In this document: positions 1 through 5,702 of the stretch, piece after piece | Layout of the letters: each line of letters opens with the position of its first letter | Position numbering within the stretch: position 1 is the stretch's first letter | Origin: Thermoplasmata archaeon | GTDB lineage: Archaea; Thermoplasmatota; Thermoplasmata; Thermoplasmatales; Thermoplasmataceae | DNA: 5,702 nucleotides | Assembly (NCBI GenBank): GCA_021797025.1 | Contig: JAKAAK010000211.1 | Location: 1-5,702, forward strand | Reading direction: 5' to 3' | Position numbers and translations under genes: made by a program | The notes under the pieces: generated by a model | What the model saw: the letters and a program-made list of their open reading frames with translations, nothing else | The model's database searches: none | Told to the model about the DNA's origin: nothing

Positions 1-1932
1 TGCGTTATATGCCATTTTATATGCGCCCTCAATATTATTGGCTTCAAGCATTCCTATAATTTCCGGATTTCCCTCTAGTATTATTCCATCATCATTTATT
101 TTATCATTAACGTATGGTGGCCTAATTTTATTATTAAGATATAGCAGTTTAACTGTTGCGTATTCTGTGTATATTATGTTATCTATCTCAGGATTTGACA
201 TGGAAAAATCTTTATTTTTGTTCCAGTCTATCCACATAAAACCATAGAGTAAGTGTTCCATTTTATCCTCATTTATATCACCATTTATTAGAAGTGTTGC
301 ATATTCCGGGCCTATTTTAATTCTAGAATTTAATGTATTGTATTTTTCTGATTTCGTTTCATTTTCTATATACACTCTATAGAGTACATTTGCAAGCTTC
401 CTGTATATATTAGACCCTCTAAATGAAAAATAATTCATTTCATCATCCCATTTCATCAATGTATTATCCTTATAATTAACGGGTTCTATATACTTCCTTA
501 TATGGTAAATTGATGAAATCGCCGCGGCTATTACAAATTCATTTGATGGATTAGAATTTAGATTTAGCCACTCTGGGCTTAAGCCACCAATCAAAGGTAC
601 CCCATCATGTTTTATTGTTGCCAGATATTTTTCCATTTTACCGATATTATAGAATAATTCTTCCATACCTATCGATATGTCATGTTTAAGAATATAAAAT
701 AAGGAGTCGTCTATTTTTCTTTTTAGTCTTGGTAAAGTGGCCGGGATATTTATGGTATTATAGATATAACTGTCAAGCCTTGAAAGCAAAGTGTTTATTT
801 CTTTAATTACATTCACATTTTTTACATACTTTACATTATATGAATCAACAGGAGTGGCAACATATCCAGCCTTCCCTCGTGTATTTAATAATTCATATCG
901 TATAAATTTATATATACCCCTATCCACACCGTAATTTTTTATTGCCTGGATGAATTCCACGCCTTTTGCCACCGGTGAGTTGCTTATTTCCACACGGCCA
1001 TTCTCAAACATTTTTTCTATTTCATATAGGTATGCCGGATTTTTCCATAGGGGTGTCCATATTTCATAGCCCCGTTTTTTACCTTGGATATCAATTGTGG
1101 AGCCAACTGTAAAGGGTGACCTGATAAACGAACCGCTTGATATTGACTTCTTACCTAAGCCTGTTGAAAAAAATAGTGTGCCCTCCAACAAAAAAATAAA
1201 ATCCCATGGATTAGCATTGAAATCTTTATTTTCGAAGCCAAAGCCTTCGTTAAATCCTCCCGCTTTACCTGGTATAAATTTTCCCACTTTAGATTGAATC
1301 AACTGATCTGTGAAGCAATTAAATAATGAATTCTTCAGTAAATTTGTTGAATTTTTGGATTTAAAGACCTCATATATATCAGCCATATATGTTATTGAGT
1401 AATCTAGATTTCCCTCATTCCCGCCAGTTGTTAAAATTTTTGTAAAATTAACTGTACCGTTATTATCCAAAATTAATGCTGCATCGATCCATTTTACAGT
1501 TTCTTCCGGCAAGAAATTCCTGCACAGCCTTACTATTTCCGATTTTTTCTCCTTATCTGTTAAGTTTTTATTTATTGCTTTGCTTTTTACGATACTTTCG
1601 GTTTTTATTATTACATCAATATAATTTTTAAGTCGGGGATAATTAGAATCCGTTTTATCATAGTTTTTTAAGTCATTCAATTCTTTTTTAGGCTTTTTGA
1701 ATCCTGAACCATTATTCCAAGGGGATACTATGGGTGTGGGTTCGTACTTATTAAGGAAAAAATCAGCAATTTCATCATAGGAATTAAATGGAAGACTTAT
1801 ATATAACAGGTTATTTTCCCAGTACGCTTTGGCATCAGTATATTTTTTCCCTAATATTCTGAAAATGCCTAAACCCTTTAAATATGATCCGAAATTTGTA
1901 TTATTGCATCCTTCAAATGAAAATTCCTTCAT
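1..1932 (-). CDS. csx17: Csx17, type I-G (I-U) CRISPR large-subunit protein, C-terminus cut off by window edge
   Basis: Reading leftward from the ATG at 1932, the frame stays open for exactly 644 codons to base 1 with no stop, so the gene is partial only because the window ends. Conserved Csx17 blocks appear in family order: SYLKGLGIFRILG (about residues 16-28), YEPTPIVSPWNNGSGF (63-78), a TGGNEGNLDYS block (169-179), NPWDFIFLLEG (241-251), IWTPLWKNPA (291-300) and a GVDRGIYKFIRYELL block (335-349). Csx17 is regarded as the Cas8-like large subunit of the type I-G surveillance complex, acting in the cytoplasm with Csb1, Csb2 and crRNA. The last visible residues (EGNPEIIGMLEANNIEGAY) resemble the near-terminal part of the family, so I infer only a few tens of residues are missing. 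The start is chosen because ATG overlaps the cas3 stop as ATGA, implying one mRNA and translational coupling; I see no strong Shine-Dalgarno. Family assignment rests on motifs recognised from memory; a Cas8 role is family knowledge and inference. Confidence 0.9.
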   Translation of the reverse strand, partial: MKEFSFEGCNNTNFGSYLKGLGIFRILGKKYTDAKAYWENNLLYISLPFNSYDEIADFFLNKYEPTPIVSPWNNGSGFKKPKKELNDLKNYDKTDSNYPRLKNYIDVIIKTESIVKSKAINKNLTDKEKKSEIVRLCRNFLPEETVKWIDAALILDNNGTVNFTKILTTGGNEGNLDYSITYMADIYEVFKSKNSTNLLKNSLFNCFTDQLIQSKVGKFIPGKAGGFNEGFGFENKDFNANPWDFIFLLEGTLFFSTGLGKKSISSGSFIRSPFTVGSTIDIQGKKRGYEIWTPLWKNPAYLYEIEKMFENGRVEISNSPVAKGVEFIQAIKNYGVDRGIYKFIRYELLNTRGKAGYVATPVDSYNVKYVKNVNVIKEINTLLSRLDSYIYNTINIPATLPRLKRKIDDSLFYILKHDISIGMEELFYNIGKMEKYLATIKHDGVPLIGGLSPEWLNLNSNPSNEFVIAAAISSIYHIRKYIEPVNYKDNTLMKWDDEMNYFSFRGSNIYRKLANVLYRVYIENETKSEKYNTLNSRIKIGPEYATLLINGDINEDKMEHLLYGFMWIDWNKNKDFSMSNPEIDNIIYTEYATVKLLYLNNKIRPPYVNDKINDDGIILEGNPEIIGMLEANNIEGAYKMAYNA

Positions 1933-4316
1933 GCATTACCACTTACTGTTCCTAAGTTTATATTCTGTTTGATTATGCTCCCTCTCTGATCTGCACATCT
2001 TACAATTGTCTCCATATATGCCAGTTTGAAAATACCGAACTTTGTATAAAGTTGGATTACCATGGCTATCCAGCTTTTTTTATCAAAACTTCCTATCTGC
2101 ATAGCAGACATATCTATTTTTGTTCCCGTGATATGCAATCCTTGTAGGTTGAAAGCCCTGACCAAATCATTTTGCCATACGCCCTTTGCAAAAAGTATAT
2201 CCTCACCGTTGGGCACATATTCGCCATCTATAGACGATATTGATACGCGAACCTTGCCATGATGTGCAGCTGCTAGGTATGCAACTATATCCTCTTCCCC
2301 GTTTTGGATAGCAAGCAAGCCAGATACAAGCTCATGCCTGAAGTATTTTCTTAATTTTAAACTCTCGTCATAATTATTAGGGAACTTGTTTATCCATTTC
2401 TCATTAGGAGCTTTTGCATAAATGGCATTGCTTGGCTTTATTATTCTTGCCTGAAAGGCATCATGAGCTTTTCCTGCATCATGCCATAGGGCACCACGTG
2501 AAATATAATTATAAGTGTTTGAATCTATAATATTTGATAATTTCTTAAGAATAGAGTTACATTTATCAACCACTCTTTTTGTATGTTCATCAAGCGTCAT
2601 GTAACTATTCTGTGCACCTCTGTCCAGACTATACGAATCGGTGCAATTATTTTTGCTGTTCCCTAAAGGTTTAACTTTTCCTTTAAAATCATTACTATAT
2701 CCAATATCTTCGCTGTAGCCACCTGAATTACTATCCATTAATATTATTGATCCAGGTATTATATTTTTGTTCTTTGTGTTATCATTCCATGTGCCTTCGA
2801 GAAAATTGTATCCGTATCTCTTAAAATTTGATTTGTTTATTTCAGAAATATTTGCCGGACATAATTCATACATTGAAGGCAGTGACTGACTCTCTAAACC
2901 CTCTTTCAAATCTCTCCAGAAAACAAATACATTATCTGATTTTAAATTTCTCACATATATCGATACATCAGCATTCTGGTTAGAGATATCTGGGGATGTG
3001 TCAAAAAGTTCTATGATATCCTTATCCCTAATCAATCGGGGTTTTACATTTGTATAAAAATTTAGACCTGATGGATCAAAAACTTTTCCGTCAAATTTCT
3101 CAATAATATTGAGAGTATATGCGATATCCTCCTTGCTGTAGGGCCATACCATGTCGGTTTTATTGCCTATTCCAAATATATCACTTTTATGATTTAATAT
3201 TATAATTTTTCCAGTATCAATTTCACCGAACCTGTTGCATCTACCAAATCTCTGAACCAACGATGATAGTGGAGCAGGCTCTGTATACATTGTATTACAT
3301 GAAACATCAACGCCAGCTTCAATTACCTGAGTTGATATAATAATGCTTTTCTCTTTTGAATTACTTAACCTTAAAGCTTTTTCAATTTTATTATTTTTAT
3401 CGTTCAGTCTAAAATGTGAATGAAGCAGCACAATATTTTCCCGGTTAATTGCATTTACCTTCATTAATTCATTGTATAATTTAACTGCACTTTGAACATT
3501 GTTGAGTATAACTATAATTTTTTTATTTTCATTAAAATCCTGCTCTATATCCTTAGTTAATTTTTCAATAGATTTGTGGTCCCTTATTTCTATTGTTTTC
3601 TTTGCTTCCCTAATTTTACTTATATGATGATTTTTTAAATCTGCATCTGATAGGGAAATAATTCTGTCTTTATCTATCTTAAAATCTCCAGTTTCGATGT
3701 TTTTATCTACAGTTGCACTCATCCATACACTTTTTACATTACCGAAATTACCGTACTTTTCCCTGAAATACTGCAATTGTATAGTCGTGTATAAACCATT
3801 GCCCATAAGCTGTATTTCGTCCATAACCCAAATACAATCATTATTCAATAAAGAAAATTGCATGGGCCATCTGTACTTACTCATGCCATAACCACGGTTA
3901 AGCGCCCTCGAAATCAGCATTTCCTGCGTTCCAATAATTATAATTTTATCTTCGGGATATAGATCCCACTTAATAATGTCCTCTCCGGCCATAAGTTTTA
4001 CAATATGATACTTGTCGGAATCTTCAAAATCATCCGAAAGAAGATTCAAATTTTTTAACTGTTCTGTTAAATTATTGTAAACCTGCTCAACTATGGATCT
4101 CATTGGGAGGCAATAAATTAACCTGCGAGGGACATTATCTTGATTATTTTCAACTTTCCAGATCCACGACAATATTATTGCATTTGTTTTTCCCATTCCC
4201 GTAGGAATATTTAAAATTTGTGGAAAATCTTTATCCTCTGCAAGTTTCATCTGATACGGGTATGGTTCAAACCCAGTTGCTTTTTTGAAGAAGTTAATGT
4301 AGTCATCATATCTCAT
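1929..4316 (-). CDS. cas3: Cas3 helicase-nuclease with C-terminal HD domain (type I-G/I-U form)
   Basis: Complete 795-residue protein. Superfamily 2 helicase motifs come first: a PYPYQ Q-like motif at 18-22, Walker A NIPTGMGKT at 36-44, motif II DEIQ at 166-169 in the context MDEIQLMGNGL, motif III SAT at 200-202, motif V VIEAGVDVS at 331-339 and motif VI QRFGRCNR at 355-362. After a linker, an HD phosphohydrolase-type nuclease occupies about 570-790, with plausible metal ligands H578, H612-D613 (LWHDAGK), H661, H685-H686 and D776 (CADQRGS); all appear intact. Most type I Cas3 proteins carry HD at the N-terminus; helicase-then-HD is the arrangement of the GSU0051 type I-U/I-G family, and csx17 directly follows. 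The expected role is ATP-driven unwinding and degradation of target DNA after recruitment by the crRNA complex. The start is well fixed: a TAG lies in frame immediately before the ATG, and a TATA box about 25 bp upstream predicts leaderless mRNA. First gene of the leftward cas operon; its stop overlaps the csx17 ATG. Confidence 0.96.
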   Translation of the reverse strand: MRYDDYINFFKKATGFEPYPYQMKLAEDKDFPQILNIPTGMGKTNAIILSWIWKVENNQDNVPRRLIYCLPMRSIVEQVYNNLTEQLKNLNLLSDDFEDSDKYHIVKLMAGEDIIKWDLYPEDKIIIIGTQEMLISRALNRGYGMSKYRWPMQFSLLNNDCIWVMDEIQLMGNGLYTTIQLQYFREKYGNFGNVKSVWMSATVDKNIETGDFKIDKDRIISLSDADLKNHHISKIREAKKTIEIRDHKSIEKLTKDIEQDFNENKKIIVILNNVQSAVKLYNELMKVNAINRENIVLLHSHFRLNDKNNKIEKALRLSNSKEKSIIISTQVIEAGVDVSCNTMYTEPAPLSSLVQRFGRCNRFGEIDTGKIIILNHKSDIFGIGNKTDMVWPYSKEDIAYTLNIIEKFDGKVFDPSGLNFYTNVKPRLIRDKDIIELFDTSPDISNQNADVSIYVRNLKSDNVFVFWRDLKEGLESQSLPSMYELCPANISEINKSNFKRYGYNFLEGTWNDNTKNKNIIPGSIILMDSNSGGYSEDIGYSNDFKGKVKPLGNSKNNCTDSYSLDRGAQNSYMTLDEHTKRVVDKCNSILKKLSNIIDSNTYNYISRGALWHDAGKAHDAFQARIIKPSNAIYAKAPNEKWINKFPNNYDESLKLRKYFRHELVSGLLAIQNGEEDIVAYLAAAHHGKVRVSISSIDGEYVPNGEDILFAKGVWQNDLVRAFNLQGLHITGTKIDMSAMQIGSFDKKSWIAMVIQLYTKFGIFKLAYMETIVRCADQRGSIIKQNINLGTVSGNA

Positions 4317-4335
4317 CTAATATAAATATTCTGAG

Positions 4336-4348
4336 TATATATAAATTT
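4336..4348 (-). promoter_or_regulatory. Archaeal TATA box for the cas3-csx17 operon
   Basis: On the minus strand this reads AAATTTATATATA and is centred about 25 bp before the cas3 ATG. In archaea the TATA box sits about 25-27 bp before the transcription start, so transcription should begin at or within a few bases of the ATG, giving a leaderless mRNA. No Shine-Dalgarno-like sequence lies before the ATG, which agrees. Seen: the sequence and spacing. Inferred: promoter function. Confidence 0.7.
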
Positions 4349-4369
4349 AATGATTATTTCGGTTGTGCA

Positions 4370-4384
4370 TCACATTTTATGTGA
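4370..4384. promoter_or_regulatory. Inverted repeat upstream of the cas promoter, candidate operator
   Basis: A perfect inverted repeat with six-base arms and a three-base centre: TCACAT, TTT, ATGTGA. It lies about 20 bp upstream of the cas3 TATA box in the direction of transcription, where archaeal activators often bind, and just outside the IS relic. Its symmetry suits a dimeric winged-helix or Csa3-like regulator, but no regulator gene is visible and short palindromes occur by chance in AT-rich DNA. Confidence 0.35.
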
Positions 4385-4417
4385 ATATAAATCTATCTTT
4401 TGATAATGAAATGTTAG

Positions 4418-4428
4418 AGCCTCCAAAC
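4418..4428 (+). repeat. Left terminal inverted repeat of the IS relic
   Basis: AGCCTCCAAAC, just outside the transposase stop codon. It pairs with the reverse complement of 5391-5403 (AGCCTGTCCAAAC), lacking the central GT, which suggests a two-base deletion during decay. Confidence 0.6.
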
Positions 4429-4433
4429 ATACG

Positions 4434-5333
4434 TCAGATCATGATGTGCATTATTTTTCTTCGAAGAACTCCTGTAATTTTATTATCCATTACAATGCAG
4501 TTGTATGCAACTATAATTTCTCCAATTGATGCGTTATAATTTCTGTGTTTAACATACCAGATATATTCCATTCCCAGTATTTCCTTAAGAATAGAAAACG
4601 TCCTTTCTATCTCCCATCTCAATTTGTACCTTGATGATTCTTTTTTCCTTAACGTTATACAGAGTTTCCTGTTATAAGATAATTTATATTCAATAATGCC
4701 TCTTCTCCTGTTAGTGTCTATAACAGGTATAGATTGAGTATTCTCAAAAATATAATCATATATATCAGAGGAATCATATGCAGCATCCATTAAAATATAT
4801 CTGAAATCTCTCACAGAGTCTATCATCTGAAACGCTATATTCTTGTCATATGCAGATACAGTGGTTATCTTTCATTCCAGTACCGATAATGAATCTGTAT
4901 CTATAACTGCATGTAATTTCCTTCCATATTCATAGCCCATGGTGCTCTAGCCCCATATACTTTTTGGGTATGTATATTTCATATTCTTCACTGTGCTGTG
5001 GTATACTTGCAGGTTTCAATAATAGATAAATCTATTGCAGCATTATCATTATAAGGATTTATCATATCAATAATTGATGAATTTTAAAGTGCTAGTCTAT
5101 TCTTAAAGGTCTGTAGAATAATGTCTTGAAATAGAGTGTATCCTTTATATTCAGTAGTTCCGTAAATTTTCTATGGTTATTGAAGAGATATTTAGATGGT
5201 CTGTATGATACTCCATATATTTCAATATTACAATAATTTTCACAATAAATTTACGAGAATATTGCCTTGTTCTAACTTCCGCAGCTATTTTATCTGACCT
5301 TTATATAATTAATGGAATGTGGTTCGCTTTCAT
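4434..5333 (-). pseudogene. Transposase pseudogene (IS5/IS4-like DDE family), multiply disrupted
   Basis: Minus-strand remnants span about 300 codons. The N-terminal start MKANHIPLII at 5333 is followed by an in-frame TAA (5301-5303), then a readable KIAAEVRTRQYSRKF segment. Around 5210-5222 the sense passes to another frame (GVSYRPSKYLFNNHRKF). It changes again between about 5090 and 5150, leading to SSIIDMINPYNDNAAID and TAA at 5084-5086, and returns near 5005 to the original frame (MGYEYGRKLHAVIDTDS). Further in-frame stops are TAG 4947-4949 and TGA 4872-4874. The last 145 codons are open; an ATG at 4826 would give a 130-residue fragment. Visible DDE candidates are the Asp in HAVIDTDS, Asp in LMDAAYDS, and Glu in RWEIERTFSILK. 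With at least four stops and three frameshifts the gene cannot make a functional transposase. The 130-residue open part is best read as a remnant rather than an independent gene. Confidence 0.88.
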
Positions 5334-5355
5334 ATCTTACTAATAATTTTCAAAT

Positions 5356-5370
5356 TAATAAGTATAACAA
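5356..5370 (-). promoter_or_regulatory. Relict TATA box of the transposase
   Basis: On the minus strand TTATACTTATT lies about 28 bp before the pseudogene ATG at 5333, the same leaderless spacing as at cas3. It is inside the IS relic. In such AT-rich DNA this match alone is weak. Confidence 0.3.
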
Positions 5371-5390
5371 TTGACGAACAAATAATGAAA

Positions 5391-5403
5391 GTTTGGACAG
5401 GCT
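5391..5403 (-). repeat. Right terminal inverted repeat of the IS relic
   Basis: GTTTGGACAGGCT on the plus strand; its reverse complement matches the left repeat at 4418-4428 apart from a two-base gap. It marks the boundary between the IS and the CRISPR leader. Confidence 0.6.
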
Positions 5404-5405
5404 AA

Positions 5406-5569
5406 ATATAACACGAAAAACTTGTTAGACGAAATAAAATAGGTGATATCCCATGGATTCAATACTATGCTTTAGTCCAACCTTTAAATATAAGATGATA
5501 CATCTAAACTTTGCAATATTTTTTAAAATTTAACCATAAAATTTTTATTGGAATTACGCATTCCTAGAA
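5406..5569 (+). promoter_or_regulatory. Probable CRISPR leader
   Basis: An AT-rich, gene-free stretch of about 164 bp between the IS relic and the first CRISPR repeat. It lies on the side expected for a leader, because the repeats end with ATTGAAA on the plus strand, the usual 3' end of archaeal repeats. It holds two TATA-like candidates (5483-5492 and 5536-5543), a short direct repeat AAAATTT at 5525-5531 and 5538-5544, and no convincing ORF. Leader identity is inferred from position and repeat orientation; the IS may have truncated its upstream end. Confidence 0.6.
5476..5492 (+). promoter_or_regulatory. Candidate promoter for the CRISPR array (BRE plus TATA)
   Basis: CCAACC followed by TTTAAATATA resembles a weak BRE with a TATA box. 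It would start transcription near 5513, about 57 bp before the first repeat, as expected for a pre-crRNA promoter in the leader. A second candidate, CC followed by ATAAAATT at 5536-5543, would start transcription near 5565, almost at the repeat. The sequence alone cannot decide between them. Confidence 0.45.
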
Positions 5570-5602
5570 AATAGATAAAATAGAACCAATATAGGATTGA
5601 AA
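5570..5602 (+). repeat. CRISPR repeat 1 (leader-proximal)
   Basis: Core begins GATAAAATAGAACC, centre AATAT, end AGGATTGAAA. It differs from repeat 2 at three of the five central positions and matches elsewhere. Confidence 0.85.
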
Positions 5603-5636
5603 ATATAGATTGCATATTTCTAATAGAGTCTGCTAT

Positions 5637-5669
5637 AATAGATAAAATAGAACCTTAATAGGATTGAAA
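5637..5669 (+). repeat. CRISPR repeat 2
   Basis: Core begins GATAAAATAGAACC, centre TTAAT, end AGGATTGAAA. Which repeat is closer to the array consensus cannot be told from this window. Confidence 0.85.
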
Positions 5670-5702
5670 TTAATCATTTTTGGCGTTACTCAAAAGCTTG
5701 AT

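Larger units (their letters stand above)
4416..5405 (-). mobile_element. Decayed IS5/IS4-like DDE insertion sequence, about 990 bp
   Basis: A relic element containing one broken transposase on the minus strand. The left end has AGCCTCCAAAC at 4418-4428. The right end has GTTTGGACAGGCT at 5391-5403, whose reverse complement AGCCTGTCCAAAC matches the left end except for a two-base gap, so these are taken as imperfect terminal inverted repeats. The transposase fills almost all the space between them, with its stop only 5 bp inside the left repeat. I cannot identify a clear target duplication; outer bases are TTA on the left and TAA on the right. The element sits between the cas promoter region and the CRISPR leader. 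Exact ends are uncertain by several bases. Family assignment at IS5/IS4 superfamily level is from motif style, not a database match. Confidence 0.7.
5570..5702 (+). CRISPR. Start of a CRISPR array: two repeats, one full spacer, one partial spacer
   Basis: Two copies of a 33-base unit at 5570-5602 and 5637-5669, 67 bases apart. Each has an identical 5' block AATAGATAAAATAGAACC and an identical 3' block AGGATTGAAA, separated by five bases that differ (AATAT against TTAAT). The ATTGAAA ending is the common archaeal repeat terminus and gives the crRNA 5' handle, so transcription is inferred rightward. With a core repeat of about 29 bases (5574-5602, 5641-5669) the first spacer is 5603-5640, 38 nt; if the shared AATA belongs to the repeat it is 34 nt. 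The second spacer starts at 5670 and runs off the window; a third repeat core is expected near 5708. Two units alone are thin, but the repeat form, spacing and adjacent cas genes make the call strong. The repeat has little ability to form a hairpin. Confidence 0.87.

Noticed and set aside
38..247. Plus-strand 69-codon ORF
   Set aside because: It lies wholly opposite the conserved csx17 reading frame and has no recognisable family features.
1097..1297. Plus-strand 66-codon ORF
   Set aside because: It is antisense to csx17, over the NPWDF and SPFTVG region, so it is a shadow of that gene.
2062..2262. Plus-strand 66-codon ORF
   Set aside because: It is antisense to the C-terminal HD part of cas3, with no support of its own.
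3697..3891. Plus-strand 64-codon ORF with hydrophobic stretches
   Set aside because: It is antisense to the conserved cas3 helicase motifs II and III; the hydrophobicity reflects the complementary strand.
4434..4826. A separate 130-residue gene for a small transposase-like protein
   Set aside because: The same frame continues upstream with matching transposase sequence beyond a TGA at 4872-4874, so this is the tail of the pseudogene, not a gene.
5019..5033. Palindrome resembling ATAGAT-AA-ATCTAT, with partial likeness to the CRISPR repeat start
   Set aside because: It falls inside the transposase remnant (DLSII coding region) and lacks the rest of the repeat; likely coincidence.
5447..5458. 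Imperfect palindrome ATCCCATGGAT in the leader
   Set aside because: It is short, interrupted by one base, and has no second copy to suggest a binding site.
5700..5702. GAT at the right edge as the beginning of repeat 3
   Set aside because: The 67-base period predicts the next GATAAA near 5708; three bases are no evidence.

Overview
The window looks like part of an AT-rich archaeal genome carrying one edge of a CRISPR-Cas locus. It reads most like the Thermoplasmatales/Ferroplasma type, but the lineage is an inference. Reasons: heavy use of ATA, AGA and AGG codons; a TATA-like box about 25 bp before the cas3 ATG with no room for a 5' UTR or Shine-Dalgarno (leaderless transcription); and CRISPR repeats ending in ATTGAAA, the common archaeal form. 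No rRNA, tRNA or housekeeping gene is present to fix the taxon.

Layout, left to right. (1) Positions 1-1932, minus strand: a csx17 gene open to the window edge, 644 codons seen and the C-terminus cut off. (2) Positions 1929-4316, minus strand: complete cas3, 795 codons, overlapping csx17 by the four bases ATGA. Its helicase is N-terminal and its HD nuclease C-terminal. (3) Positions 4317-4415: the cas promoter region, with a TATA box and, further upstream, a perfect 6-3-6 inverted repeat. (4) About 4416-5405: a decayed IS5/IS4-like DDE insertion sequence with recognisable imperfect terminal inverted repeats and a transposase pseudogene broken by several stops and frameshifts. (5) 5406-5569: a gene-free AT-rich stretch that is the likely CRISPR leader. 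(6) From 5570 to the right edge: the start of a CRISPR array, with two repeats, one complete spacer and a second spacer running off the window.

The cas3-csx17 order, the helicase-then-HD Cas3 and the Csx17 motifs together point to type I-G (formerly I-U), whose reference locus is the Geobacter sulfurreducens GSU0051-GSU0058 cluster. From family knowledge, the genes just left of the window should be csb1 (cas7-like), csb2 (cas5-cas6 fusion) and probably cas4-cas1 and cas2. Csx17 would be the large subunit of the crRNA-guided surveillance complex, and Cas3 would unwind and degrade the DNA it marks. The cas operon runs leftward and the array, judged by its repeats, rightward, so they diverge from a shared regulatory interval now split by the IS relic. 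The most notable points are a mostly bacterial subtype in an apparent archaeon, its pairing with an archaeal-style unstructured repeat, the mismatch between the first two repeats, and the inverted repeat upstream of the cas promoter.
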